Notes: a model not told the origin generated them from the sequence alone. 64,000 bases of DNA from Fulvivirgaceae bacterium JP3-4 (GCA_029309925.1 JARKND010000005.1:558001-622000); one strand, 5' to 3'. Shown: positions 23,297-32,357, counted from the first letter of the stretch. Made by a program: numbers and translations.

Positions 23297-25009
23297 TTAC
23301 AGATTGCGCTTTTTCAGTTCATCAACTGCGAAATTTGCCGCACGCGCTGTCAGCGCCATGTACAAAATGGAAGGGCTTTGATTTCCCGTACTCGTCATGC
23401 AGGCCCCATCCGTTACAAACACATTCTTGCAGGCATGGAGCTGATTCCATTTGTTAAGGAGAGAAGTTTTCGGATCGCTACCCATGCGGCAGCCACCCAT
23501 CTCGTGAATGTCGAGGCCCGGAGGCTGGTGCGAATCGTAATGTGAAATGTTCTTTGCTCCGGCAAGCTCAAACATCATCGTGCTTTGCTCAATAAAATCC
23601 TTCGTCATTTTTTCATCATTGTCATCGTAGCCGACAGAAGTGACAAGCAGCGGAATTCCCCATTGATCTTGTTCCGTTGTGCTGAGTCGCACGTGGTTTG
23701 ATTCCTTTGGAATTGTTTCACCCTGCATGTACATGTAGGCGCGCCATCCGCCAGGTTTTGCCATCGCCTCTTTCAGTTCGGCACCGCACGCCTGGTCAAT
23801 GGCAGCAGGATCGCCTTTCATGCGATAAGCGCCCATGAAAGTGGTAAAGCCTCCAACATAGTCCATCTCCTGTTTGCCAAGATTGCGATAGTTTGCAATG
23901 ATGGGTTCGGTTGGATTTCGTCCGGAATAATATTTATCGGTGAAGCCATCGAAAGAAGCACTCACCGAAGCCCGGTAATTATGGAAAGCAACGAATTTCC
24001 CCAGCAACCCATTGTCATTCCCCAGCCCGTTCGGAAAACGATCGGAGGTTGAGTTCAGCAGAATGAGATTGCTGTTCAATGCAGAGCCGTTCACGAAGAT
24101 GATCTTCGCAAAATATTCCACGGATTCCTTTGTGTTAGCATCAATCACCCTGACACCGCTTGCTACATTTTTTCCAGGATCGAAAATAATTGAGTGCACC
24201 ACCGAATGAGGTCGGATGGTAAGGTTTCCGGTTTTTTCCGCCCATGGCAGTGTGGATGAAACGGAACTGAAATATCCTCCGAAAGGGCAGCCACGCATGC
24301 ACAGGTTTCTGGCCTGGCATTTTCCGCGGCCTTGCTGAAGGTGAATGTCTTTTGGTTGTGTGAGGTGCGCCCATCGCGCCTGAACGAGATGCCGGTTTTT
24401 GAAATTTTTCCAGATACTCTGCTGCAGTGCCGATTCGACACAATTGAGATCAAATGGCGGAAGAAATTCTCCGTCTGGCATCGCCTCAATTCCGTCTTTA
24501 TTGCCGCACACTCCAATGAATTCTTCCACATGCGAATACCATTGGGCGATGTCTTCATAGCGGATGGGCCAGTCAAGTCCGTAGCCGAATTTCGCGGGTG
24601 CAATGAATTCGTGCTTGCTCCAACGCTGCGTGGCCCGTCCCCACGTCAATGATTTTCCTCCAACCTGGTAGCCGCGAATCCAGTCAAAAGGTTTCTCCTG
24701 AACGTACGGGTGGTCTTTGTCTTTGATAAAGAAGTGCGCGGTATCGGCACCAAACCCGGCTGCTTTACTGATCAGCGGATTCTCATCGAGAAATTTCCGG
24801 TTCATGCGGCCGCGGTGCTCGAAGTCCCACGGGTTCATGTTGGCGGTGGGATAATCTTTGTTGTGAACCACATTCCTGCCGCGTTCAACTACTAGTGTTT
24901 TCAAACCCTTCTCGCACAACTCTTTTGCAGCCCAGCCGCCACTGATGCCAGAACCAATGACGATCGCATCATACGTGTTTTGCTGGCGGGCAGTAATATT
25001 CAGATTCAT
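23297..25009 (-). CDS. GMC-family FAD-dependent oxidoreductase
   Basis: This 570-residue protein has the FAD-binding GSGISGG motif at residues 19-25, the glutamate of VVERGR, and the GMC C-terminal HEMGGCRMG and NVFVTDGACMTSTGNQSPSI. These enzymes oxidise sugar or alcohol hydroxyls with FAD. A cysteine cluster at about 235-247 (GKCQARNLCMRGCPFGG) resembles that of the membrane-type gluconate/2-keto dehydrogenases. No Tat or Sec signal is seen. The usual small subunit (gluconate dehydrogenase subunit 3) and a cytochrome are absent from the neighbourhood, so either the partner is elsewhere or the enzyme works alone. The substrate is unknown. Confidence 0.92.
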   Translation of the reverse strand: MNLNITARQQNTYDAIVIGSGISGGWAAKELCEKGLKTLVVERGRNVVHNKDYPTANMNPWDFEHRGRMNRKFLDENPLISKAAGFGADTAHFFIKDKDHPYVQEKPFDWIRGYQVGGKSLTWGRATQRWSKHEFIAPAKFGYGLDWPIRYEDIAQWYSHVEEFIGVCGNKDGIEAMPDGEFLPPFDLNCVESALQQSIWKNFKNRHLVQARWAHLTQPKDIHLQQGRGKCQARNLCMRGCPFGGYFSSVSSTLPWAEKTGNLTIRPHSVVHSIIFDPGKNVASGVRVIDANTKESVEYFAKIIFVNGSALNSNLILLNSTSDRFPNGLGNDNGLLGKFVAFHNYRASVSASFDGFTDKYYSGRNPTEPIIANYRNLGKQEMDYVGGFTTFMGAYRMKGDPAAIDQACGAELKEAMAKPGGWRAYMYMQGETIPKESNHVRLSTTEQDQWGIPLLVTSVGYDDNDEKMTKDFIEQSTMMFELAGAKNISHYDSHQPPGLDIHEMGGCRMGSDPKTSLLNKWNQLHACKNVFVTDGACMTSTGNQSPSILYMALTARAANFAVDELKKRNL

Positions 25010-25062
25010 AATTCGCTCTCAGAAAAAAGCAAATTACAAATTTGTCGTCCAGAAAAAGTGTT

Positions 25063-25485
25063 TCAGTCGAGCCTTGTATAAGCGGTTGCGGCAGGGAGAA
25101 ACCTTCTCGCTTTTCTTGTTTTGCCGGCAAGCTGATAGGTGAGACCGAGATTCAGCCGGATTTCATCGTCCGCTTCGCCACAGCGGTAACGGTGATGTGC
25201 TCTCAAAGCTTTCTTATGGAACCGGATAGATTCATCATAATTTCCATGAAGGGCAAACGCCAGTGCCATGCCGAGATAGCTTTCTGATAATTCCTTTGTG
25301 CGGCCTACACTTTTATAGAAATCAATCACTTCTTTAAAAATTCCCTGTGCGTGTTTTGTGTCTCCGGAGTTCAGCGATTGGTTTGCCCTGATATAAAGCG
25401 ATGTTGGTTCAACGGATGACGAAAAATTCTGAGCATGCGCTGTGAATGAAATAAAGATTAGTAAAAAAGGAGTAAGTACTTTCAT
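25063..25485 (-). CDS. Small exported TPR protein
   Basis: The product from the ATG at 25485 is 140 residues with a signal peptide (MKVLTPFLLIFISFTAHAQ). At least two TPR units follow: LYIRANQSLNSGDTKHAQGI and LGMALAFALHGNYDESIRFH, with a shorter third (LGLTYQLAGKTRKAR). TPRs mediate protein contacts. No other domain is present. The frame seven codons upstream is ignored because it hides the signal. It stands alone upstream of the GMC gene, 53 bases apart. Confidence 0.78.
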   Translation of the reverse strand: MKVLTPFLLIFISFTAHAQNFSSSVEPTSLYIRANQSLNSGDTKHAQGIFKEVIDFYKSVGRTKELSESYLGMALAFALHGNYDESIRFHKKALRAHHRYRCGEADDEIRLNLGLTYQLAGKTRKARRFLPAATAYTRLD

Positions 25486-25703
25486 CACGGGGTTTTTTCT
25501 AAACAACGTAACCTACGATTAAATGTTTGACTACAGATCTGAAACAATTCTTAATTTTTTTCTCCGCTTAAAAAACATACCGCAGAATTCGTTTGCGTCA
25601 ATAATTCCTTCGAAGGATTTATTTTAACGCCAAAGCGAATTCACTTGACCGCGATTGGACTGATCGGTAATTAAATTGGTAATTTGAATCGGAGATTAGT
25701 TCA

Positions 25704-26801
25704 ATGAGGTCCTTATTCACCACAATAGCTGCGTTTCTTCTTCTATTTTCTTCATGTTCGAAGCGAAGTATTTCGCATCTGGAGGGCGTAGGCGTCCAGA
25801 TCACCAACTCACGAACTATTCTGATAGATCCCCAGCCAACCGACACGATTCGTTTACAGTATCTGGGCTGTGGAGGATTTTATGTCCGCGATGGCCGTCA
25901 GGCAATCATGATCGACCCGTTTTTTTCTCACCAGCGTTTTATGCGCATCGGCAAATCGATCCTCATGGGTGCGGACATCCGCTCAAAATCAAAAGAGCTG
26001 GCGTACGGAAAACGAATGATCAAAGACTCGCTGAATATCTCTGATGAGAGAATGCGTGCAGAGGTCAAAGGGATTTTTGCTGCACACGGACATTACGATC
26101 ACCTGATGGATGTGCCATGGATTTTGAACGAATGGACAGGCAGTGCCACGGTCTTTGCCAACACATCGGCTGGCATAACCTGCGCCAACGTCATTCCTTT
26201 TTCGAATTTTAAGGATGTTGAAAGAATTGCGTCAATCCGGGAGCAGCCCGGAGACAGCGTTGTCTTCACGGAAGGAGGATCAACCATTCGCGTTTATCCG
26301 ATTTTTGCCGACCACAACCCACACAGCCGCAACATAAAACTTTTTGCAGGAAGTGCTGTCGAGACTCCCTCCCACTATCGATCGCACAAGGACAGAACAA
26401 CCGTGCACGACTGGCTCGAAGGGCAGACGCTTTCTTTTCTCATAGATTTTGTGTCCGGCAAAAATGTGAAGTTCAGGATGTTCATTCAGTCGTCAAGCTG
26501 TCAATTCCCGAATGGAATGCCTCCGCAGCAATTGTTGAAGGAAAAAGGAATTGATCTTGCGGTCCTTGGTGTGGCGTCTTATCTTTTTTCCGAAAACACA
26601 TATCCCTGCGAGTTCATCAGAAGCCTCAAGCCAGCTAACCTGATGTTCATTCATTGGGAAGATTTTTTCAGAATGCTCAGACAGCGTCCAAAGGCAGTGA
26701 AAACGAACGATGTTGGCCGTTTTTTCACAGATGTATTTTCGAAGTGCAGGCAGGATTATATGATGCCCCTTCCGGGATCTGTTATAACGATCGGATATTA
26801 A
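25704..26801 (+). CDS. Metallo-beta-lactamase-fold lipoprotein hydrolase
   Basis: This 365-residue protein has a lipobox signal (MRSLFTTIAAFLLLFSSC). The metal motif is HGHYDH at residues 128-133 (H128, H130, D132, H133). Further candidate ligands lie in FADHNPHSRN, and HWEDFF lies near the C-terminus. The order matches MBL-fold hydrolases of the UlaG/RomA type (N-acylphosphatidylethanolamine phospholipase-like). It is presumably tethered to the periplasmic membrane face or outer membrane. The substrate is unknown. The plus-strand gene ends two bases before the convergent tag gene. Confidence 0.88.
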   Translation: MRSLFTTIAAFLLLFSSCSKRSISHLEGVGVQITNSRTILIDPQPTDTIRLQYLGCGGFYVRDGRQAIMIDPFFSHQRFMRIGKSILMGADIRSKSKELAYGKRMIKDSLNISDERMRAEVKGIFAAHGHYDHLMDVPWILNEWTGSATVFANTSAGITCANVIPFSNFKDVERIASIREQPGDSVVFTEGGSTIRVYPIFADHNPHSRNIKLFAGSAVETPSHYRSHKDRTTVHDWLEGQTLSFLIDFVSGKNVKFRMFIQSSSCQFPNGMPPQQLLKEKGIDLAVLGVASYLFSENTYPCEFIRSLKPANLMFIHWEDFFRMLRQRPKAVKTNDVGRFFTDVFSKCRQDYMMPLPGSVITIGY

Positions 26802-26802
26802 C

Positions 26803-27381
26803 CTATTTTGTTGCCGAATATTTCCAGCAGTCAACAAGATGATCGTTCACCAGCCCGCAGGCTTGCATGTGAGCATAGATCACGGTGCTGCCTACGAACT
26901 TAAAACCTCTTTTGATGAGGTCCGCACTCAACGCATCTGATTCTTTTGTTGTCGGTGGAATTTGTGCGTTGGACTTGCGCTTGTTGATGATGGGCTTGCC
27001 ACCTACAAACTGCCAGATGTACTTATCGAATGTTCCGAATTCCTTCTGCACTTCAAGAAACCGCTTTGCATTATTTACTGCTGCGCGTACTTTTAACCGG
27101 TTTCTAACAATGCCCGGATCAAGCAGGAGCTTTTCGATTTTCGCTTCAGTGAAACGCGCTACTTTCACCGGATCAAAATCTGCAAATGCTTTCCGGTAAC
27201 CTTCGCGTTTCTTAAGGATCATCGACCAGCTTAGTCCTGCCTGTGCACCTTCGAGAATGAGAAACTCGAAATGCTTCCGATCATTGTGAACGGGAACACC
27301 CCATTCTTCATCGTGATAACGGATATACTCATCGAAGCCGAGACACCAGGGACAACGAATTTTTTCAGCACTTTTTGCCAT
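26803..27381 (-). CDS. tag: DNA-3-methyladenine glycosylase I
   Basis: This 192-residue protein matches the Tag family. It has RCPWCLGFDEYIRYHDEEWG at residues 9-28, FEFLILEGAQAGLSWSMIL near 40-58, and the zinc-binding pattern (C, H, C) completed by HMQACGLVNDHLVDC near the C-terminus. Tag removes 3-methyladenine from alkylated DNA. A TTG codon precedes the ATG at 27381, and I chose the ATG. The stop lies two bases from the convergent MBL gene. The gene is monocistronic. Confidence 0.96.
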   Translation of the reverse strand: MAKSAEKIRCPWCLGFDEYIRYHDEEWGVPVHNDRKHFEFLILEGAQAGLSWSMILKKREGYRKAFADFDPVKVARFTEAKIEKLLLDPGIVRNRLKVRAAVNNAKRFLEVQKEFGTFDKYIWQFVGGKPIINKRKSNAQIPPTTKESDALSADLIKRGFKFVGSTVIYAHMQACGLVNDHLVDCWKYSATK

Positions 27382-27580
27382 CAATTGTGAACAGTTTTAA
27401 GAGACAATAATGTAGAAATGATTCCTCGAACCGGCCATACCCCATGTTAATTTTTTTTGCTCATGGGTCAAAAGTGCGCATATACAAGTGGATTCTGAAG
27501 ATTTTGACGCAGCAGGATGGTGGGGAAAATGTTGACCAAAGCTTCCCGCGAAGCGGAATGGATTTTTTCGCTTATCGCAT

Positions 27581-27817
27581 ATGAAAAATTTACCATTGCC
27601 TGTGCTAGAACAAGTGCTGAAAGCGTTCAGCTACCACCTGCCGATCTCCATCACAAAGAAAGACGGCAAGACCATCGCAAGCGGATATATCATGATCATG
27701 TACGGGAGCACCGCGTTCCGCATGCAGGAGGCAGGAGTCCACCCTGAATCGCACTTTGTGTCGCTGGCGGAGATCGAATCAATTGCTACTGAAGAAGCTG
27801 AACCATCGCTTTTGTAG
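27581..27817 (+). CDS. Small hypothetical protein
   Basis: This is a 78-residue frame: MKNLPLPVLEQVLKAFSYHL, ISITKKDGKTIASGYIMIMY, then ESHFVSLAEIESIATEEAE. It has a regular alpha/beta pattern and no signal. The family is not recognised. The overlapping frame from 27517 has low-complexity Arg/His content and looks like a shadow. It precedes the RidA-type gene by 46 bases on the same strand. Confidence 0.5.
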   Translation: MKNLPLPVLEQVLKAFSYHLPISITKKDGKTIASGYIMIMYGSTAFRMQEAGVHPESHFVSLAEIESIATEEAEPSLL

Positions 27818-27863
27818 TCGACCTTCTTTTTGCGAACTTCGGACAGTAACTAACCTCCCTGTC

Positions 27864-28385
27864 ATGAAATTATTGTTCGTATTTTTTGTCTGCATCGCTG
27901 TCTCGTTTTCTGTAAGTGCTCAGGCAAACGATCCTGAGAAAAAGCTGAAAGACCTAGGCATTGAACTCATTCCTCCAACAAAGCCTATTGCTAACTATGT
28001 AAAGGCAGTGCGCACAGGGAACCTCATATTTCTTGCAGGTCATGGTCCCACGCGGGCTGATGGTTCAAACATTACCGGAAAGGTTGGCAAAGAGCTCACC
28101 GTGGAGCAGGGGAATGAAGCCGCGCGTGTAACCGCAATTTCATTGCTGTCGACCTTAAAAAATGAGCTTGGAGATCTGCGAAAAGTAAAACGGATTGTGA
28201 AAGTAACCGGGTGGGTGAACTGCAACAGTGAATTTACAGATCAGCCAAAAGTTATCAACGGATGTTCAGACTTGCTGGTCGCAGTATTCGGTGAGATGGG
28301 CAAACATGCACGCGCGGCACTCGGAGCGAATGCATTGCCTATGGGTATTGCTGTAGAGATCGAAATGGTGGTGGAAGTTGAGTAA
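27864..28385 (+). CDS. Exported RidA/YjgF-family protein
   Basis: The product from the ATG at 27864 is 173 residues with a signal peptide (MKLLFVFFVCIAVSFSVSAQ), unusual for this family. The Rid domain follows: LIFLAGHGPTRADGS, SLLSTLKNELGDLRKVKRIV, the arginine-containing HARAALGANALPMG, and VEIEMVVEVE. In cytosolic RidA the arginine helps hydrolyse reactive imines/enamines to ketones plus ammonia. In this branch (YjgF/YER057c/UK114-like with LGIELIPPTKPIANY) the role is unknown. A longer in-frame start at 27756 overlaps the previous gene and lacks sense. Confidence 0.9.
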   Translation: MKLLFVFFVCIAVSFSVSAQANDPEKKLKDLGIELIPPTKPIANYVKAVRTGNLIFLAGHGPTRADGSNITGKVGKELTVEQGNEAARVTAISLLSTLKNELGDLRKVKRIVKVTGWVNCNSEFTDQPKVINGCSDLLVAVFGEMGKHARAALGANALPMGIAVEIEMVVEVE

Positions 28386-28397
28386 TAATGTCTATAC

Positions 28398-29537
28398 TCA
28401 ATCCAGCGCCTGCCGGATGTCATCGATCAGGTCCTGAGCGTCTTCAATGCCGACAGAGAAGCGCACGAGATTGTCGGTCACGCCAATGGCCTGACGTTCT
28501 GCCGGTGTCATCTTTTTGTGAGAAGTAAGGTGCGGCAGTGTGAGCGTTGATTCAACGCCTCCGAGACTGATGGCGCGCTTGATTAATTCCAGTTTGCTGG
28601 TGAATTTTCTGACGTCATTCTTAACTTCGAACGAAAGCATCCCACCAAATCCACCAGGCATCTGCGCTTTCGCAATGGCATGATCCGGATGATCTTTCAA
28701 GCCTGGGTAATAAATTTTTCCGATGCGCGAATCCGTCTTCAGGTATTCTGCAATGGCAAGCGCGTTCTGATTTTGCTGCCGAACGCGGAGCACAATGGTC
28801 TTGAGACTGCGTTCTACGAGCCAGCAGGTTGTCGCCTCAAGCGATCCGCCAAAATGAATTGCGCTGTCCCAGATCTGTTGAATGAGCTTTTTTGATGCCA
28901 TTGCAGCGCCACAGCAGATGTCGCTGTGACCGCCAATGTATTTCGTTCCGCTGTGAGTTGAGATATCGATGCCAAGGTCGATCGGATTCTGGTTTACCGG
29001 AGACGCAAACGTGTTGTCTATAATGGTGATGATTCCGTGCTTCTTTGCGATATCTGCTACCGCCTTGATATTCGTAATCTTTAGCGTAGGATTAGACGGT
29101 GTTTCAATATAGATGACCCTGGTTTCCTTCCGGATCGCTTTTTCAAAGTTTTCAGGTATTGATCCATCCACGAAAGTGAAGTCGATTCCATAACGAGGCA
29201 GCTCCTTCGTCACCGCATGGTGGGTTCCGCCATACAGGTCGTTTTGGAAGATCACGTGGTCGCCCTTTTTGATCATGGCGAAAAGTGACGTCATGATGGC
29301 AGCCATTCCTGAGCTGAAGATCATGGCGGCTTCAGCGTTTTCGAGGGCAGCAAGCTTCTCTGAAACTGAGTTCTGGTTCGGTGTATTGAAATAGCGTGGA
29401 TAAGGGGCAGTTTCAACACCTTCGTAGTCATAGGCTGATGAGGGGAATATAGGCGTTGTAGCACCGCCAAACAGTTTGTCGCCAAACGAACCTGCGTGCA
29501 CGCTTTGAGTTAATTTCGAAATTTTCTTGCTGGCCAT
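28398..29537 (-). CDS. Cys/Met-metabolism PLP enzyme (cystathionine gamma-synthase / lyase-like)
   Basis: This 379-residue protein belongs to the trans-sulfuration fold. The PLP lysine is Lys199 in STHSGTKYIGGHSD, with the aspartate of TIIDNTFASP and the SSGMAAI phosphate loop. These enzymes make or cleave cystathionine or release methanethiol from methionine. The subtype cannot be fixed by eye, because the N-terminal tyrosine and arginine of PRYFNTPNQ occur in several. It is cytosolic and monocistronic. Confidence 0.93.
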   Translation of the reverse strand: MASKKISKLTQSVHAGSFGDKLFGGATTPIFPSSAYDYEGVETAPYPRYFNTPNQNSVSEKLAALENAEAAMIFSSGMAAIMTSLFAMIKKGDHVIFQNDLYGGTHHAVTKELPRYGIDFTFVDGSIPENFEKAIRKETRVIYIETPSNPTLKITNIKAVADIAKKHGIITIIDNTFASPVNQNPIDLGIDISTHSGTKYIGGHSDICCGAAMASKKLIQQIWDSAIHFGGSLEATTCWLVERSLKTIVLRVRQQNQNALAIAEYLKTDSRIGKIYYPGLKDHPDHAIAKAQMPGGFGGMLSFEVKNDVRKFTSKLELIKRAISLGGVESTLTLPHLTSHKKMTPAERQAIGVTDNLVRFSVGIEDAQDLIDDIRQALD

Positions 29538-29646
29538 TGTTCAATGGGATATTGTTCAAAGATAGGCGCGCAGGCAAAAGCAAAAAATTTCAGTTAAAAA
29601 AAATCAATATTTTGACCCCATGTTAAACTTTTAACCCTCATATCGT

Positions 29647-29994
29647 ATGGCAAAGAATTTTCCCCCATCCGTAGGCGGATCCGTTCCAAAAAAAGATGCA
29701 GAACTCTGGATCGAAGACTATGACAAGGAACACCGCAAAGACAAGGAGAAAGACACAAAGTCTATTTTCTTTGGTAAAGACATTCTTCTGGAATTGCTGA
29801 ACCAGGAGGGCTGTACAGGAATTTCGTTTTTCCTGGCGTCCAAGCACAGTGATTACGCCAAGAAAAAAACTGTGAACCTCGTATTGGTCGGCCGCAAGGA
29901 AGATGGTACTTTGTTGTGGGGCAATGAGGGCAAGGATGGAGGCGACCCCGGATCAGCTGATAACGGTTTGATTTGCCCGCCAGTGTGCTCATAA
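29647..29994 (+). CDS. Small hypothetical protein heading a sensory operon
   Basis: This 115-residue hydrophilic protein has MAKNFPPSVGGSVPKKDAEL, a Lys/Asp/Glu-rich linker (DYDKEHRKDKEKDTKS), a mid part LLELLNQEGCTGISFFLASK, and a C-terminus ending in DNGLICPPVCS. It has three cysteines and no signal peptide. The family is not recognised. The next gene, a seven-helix membrane protein, starts only five bases after its stop, and a histidine kinase and response regulator follow. It may be the soluble partner of that sensor. Confidence 0.75.
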   Translation: MAKNFPPSVGGSVPKKDAELWIEDYDKEHRKDKEKDTKSIFFGKDILLELLNQEGCTGISFFLASKHSDYAKKKTVNLVLVGRKEDGTLLWGNEGKDGGDPGSADNGLICPPVCS

Positions 29995-29999
29995 ATTGA

Positions 30000-30680
30000 A
30001 TGACCGCAGAAGTCGTTATAGGAACTGCAATCTTTCAAACAATCCTGTCAGTATTGATAGCGATCTTCTCGTTGTACCGTTACAAACAACGAGACCGCTT
30101 GATGATATTGATAGGATTGTTGTTTGCATTCAGTGCGTTGTTTAATCTCATGCAATTCTCCGCACTGGTATTTGCAACTAATTTGGTTATGAATGCAATT
30201 GGCTCAGCCTACGAAATTGTCTTTTTTGTGATCGCCAGCCTTATTTACAACAGTGCAACAAATAATCGGTTCAGGCGCGCTATTCTGTTATTGGCAACAG
30301 TTTTTGTTGTCGGAGGGATTGTAAACCTTATCTTTAGCCCGACTGGCCTTGCATCCGTGACCAAACTTGCTTCTAACCTGATCGTAATCGTTTACTGCAT
30401 AGTGTATTTTTTCCAGCTGATGCGCGATCTTCCAACGATTCATGTTCACCGCCTCAGGATGTTCTGGATCAATTCCGCTTTTTTACTTTACTCTGCCGGA
30501 ACGGTTTTTCTCTTTGCGTTTATCCAGTATGTAATTGATGTTCATACCGAGAAAGTCGGAATTCTCTGGGTGACAAATTTATCCCTCTTTATAATACACC
30601 AGCTCATCATCATGGTTGCTGTTGTCTACGACCTGAGAAGGCTCGATGCCGTCAATGTAAATTTGAAGGACGAGTTTTAA
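30000..30680 (+). CDS. Seven-helix integral membrane protein in a sensory operon
   Basis: This 226-residue protein has about seven hydrophobic segments at roughly 5-24, 33-53, 57-79, 92-113, 118-139, 150-172 and 185-210, with short charged loops. It ends in a short cytoplasmic tail (DLRRLDAVNVNLKDEF). It lies between a small protein and a kinase with a single TM. This arrangement, with a membrane sensor feeding a kinase, fits a receptor or a membrane scaffold. No 7TMR-DISM or other named domain is certain. The ATG at 30000 is five bases after the previous stop. Confidence 0.8.
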   Translation: MTAEVVIGTAIFQTILSVLIAIFSLYRYKQRDRLMILIGLLFAFSALFNLMQFSALVFATNLVMNAIGSAYEIVFFVIASLIYNSATNNRFRRAILLLATVFVVGGIVNLIFSPTGLASVTKLASNLIVIVYCIVYFFQLMRDLPTIHVHRLRMFWINSAFLLYSAGTVFLFAFIQYVIDVHTEKVGILWVTNLSLFIIHQLIIMVAVVYDLRRLDAVNVNLKDEF

Positions 30681-30714
30681 AGTCCGGCTTGTTTTCATAA
30701 TTTCAAAACTTCCA

Positions 30715-31509
30715 ATGGAAGATAATCTCCTGCTCATCTTGTCAGTGGCAACCGTAGGGATGCTGATTCTCGCTGGTGCCATCGTGCTATTCGTTGTCTT
30801 CTACCAAAAACGTATGCTGCACGAGCAATTCAAACGTCAGGCACTGGAGTTTGACTACCAGCAGAAAATGATGCAGGCGGAACTCGAATCACAGGAAACT
30901 GAACGCAGAAGACTGGCAGCAGATCTCCACGACAGTATCGGAGGAATGTTGTCAACAATCCGGGTGGGTATCAGCACCATGGCCAAAGCGCTGCCAAACC
31001 CCCAGTCGATAGACGAGACCAAACAAATGCTCGATGACACCATTTCATCCGTCAGGCGGATCAGCCGCGACCTCATGCCATCGACACTTGAAAAGTTTGG
31101 GCTGACCTACGCGCTCAAAGAGTTATGCGAACGATTTCAGCAGACATCAAAGATTCCCATTCACTACCACGCGAATGCGGAGATTCCTAAATTGGACCCG
31201 CAGCGCGAGCTCATGATTTTTCGCATAGCCCAGGAGTTGCTCAACAACGCGATCAAACATGCGCAGGCTTCGGGCATTACGGTTACAGCCAATGTAGGAA
31301 ATACCTTCTCGCTCGCAGTGGAAGATGATGGTGTGGGTTTTGACGCAGATTTTCAGAGAAGTGATAGTGCAGGCAGCAAAGGACTCGGCCTGTACAATAT
31401 TGAAAACCGCGCCAGGCTACTGAGCGGAGAAATTCTCTTCGAAAAAGGCAAAACACGTGGAAGCAAAACTATTTTAACAGCACCCCTTACTCATGAAAAA
31501 ACGGCTTAA
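30715..31509 (+). CDS. HisKA_3-type sensor histidine kinase
   Basis: This 264-residue kinase has one N-terminal membrane helix (residues about 6-30) and a helical linker. The HisKA_3 domain carries the phosphate-accepting His72 in RRRLAADLHDSIGGMLSTIR. The HATPase_c domain has ELLNNAIKHAQAS, VEDDGVGFDAD and SKGLGLYNIENRARLLSG. It lacks any sensor domain of its own, so input probably comes from the seven-helix protein encoded 34 bases upstream. Its last 17 bases overlap the response regulator gene, its presumed phosphotransfer partner. Confidence 0.94.
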   Translation: MEDNLLLILSVATVGMLILAGAIVLFVVFYQKRMLHEQFKRQALEFDYQQKMMQAELESQETERRRLAADLHDSIGGMLSTIRVGISTMAKALPNPQSIDETKQMLDDTISSVRRISRDLMPSTLEKFGLTYALKELCERFQQTSKIPIHYHANAEIPKLDPQRELMIFRIAQELLNNAIKHAQASGITVTANVGNTFSLAVEDDGVGFDADFQRSDSAGSKGLGLYNIENRARLLSGEILFEKGKTRGSKTILTAPLTHEKTA

Positions 31510-32146
31510 GGTTTTTATTGCCGATGATCACACATTGTTTCGCAAAGCGATGGTAAATCTCATCCGTGGCTTTGACAGTGTCGAGGAGGTGAAAGACTCG
31601 GAGAATGGAAAAGAGTTGCTGACGCTGATGAAATATCAGCAGCCCGATATCGCGATAGTCGACCTTCAGATGCCGGTGATGGACGGCACGGAAACATGCG
31701 AGAACATCATTGGTAAATATCCCGATGTGAAAGTGATTGTGCTCACCATGCACGACAGCGAAAAATACATTCTCCATATGATGGAAATGGGTGTTCATGC
31801 ATTCCTGTTGAAGAACACGGAACCGGAAGAGCTTGAAACGGCAATTGAAGCAGTGATTGAAAAAGATTTCTATCACAATGATCTTGTTGCATCGGTGCTG
31901 CGCAAAAATATGAAAGAGAAAAGGCAGGGCCATCGTCCGACATTTCAATCCATCGAGCTATCGGAACGTGAAAAAGAAATCGTACTGCTTGTCTGCCAGG
32001 AGCTGACCATCAAAGAGATCAGCCAGAAGCTTTCGCTCAGCGAGAACACCGTGCGAAATCACCGAAGCAACATTATGGAAAAGGTTGGTGTAAGCAACAT
32101 GGTTGGCCTGGTGAAGTACGCCTACGAAATCGGTCTGATGAAATAA
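31493..32146 (+). CDS. NarL/LuxR-family response regulator
   Basis: This 217-residue protein has a receiver domain with Asp57 as phosphoacceptor (IAIVDLQMPVMDG), acidic pair Asp11-Asp12 and the C-terminal FLLKNT lysine. The LuxR-type helix-turn-helix covers about 150-212: LSEREKEIVLLVCQELTIKE, then ISQKLSLSENTVRNHRSNIM. Phosphorylation by the coupled HisKA_3 kinase should promote dimerisation and DNA binding. The gene overlaps the kinase gene and ends the operon. Two small hairpins at 32163-32200 follow. Confidence 0.95.
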   Translation: MKKRLKVFIADDHTLFRKAMVNLIRGFDSVEEVKDSENGKELLTLMKYQQPDIAIVDLQMPVMDGTETCENIIGKYPDVKVIVLTMHDSEKYILHMMEMGVHAFLLKNTEPEELETAIEAVIEKDFYHNDLVASVLRKNMKEKRQGHRPTFQSIELSEREKEIVLLVCQELTIKEISQKLSLSENTVRNHRSNIMEKVGVSNMVGLVKYAYEIGLMK

Positions 32147-32162
32147 CCCGCTGGATATACGC

Positions 32163-32200
32163 TGGTACTTTTTTACCATTTCACTGGTAGTTTTCTACCA
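32163..32200. repeat. Two consecutive TGGTA..TACCA hairpins
   Basis: Bases 32163-32178 (tggtacttttttacca) and 32185-32200 (tggtagttttctacca) are two adjacent 5-6 bp stems with T-rich loops, 17 bases after the response regulator stop. They could be a terminator pair or binding sites. The remainder of 32201-32357 shows nothing. Confidence 0.6.
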
Positions 32201-32357
32201 CTACCAACCGTTAGGGGCAATGTAGAAAGCGGTCTATACCTCAAAATTTAGGCACACTGCAGTCAGTGCTACCTACAAATCGGTAGGGGAATCGTTTCAG
32301 CCTGCAATTATCGCAAGTGAAAATTCAACGACCTTTCATAAAAGGTTTGGTTAGTTA

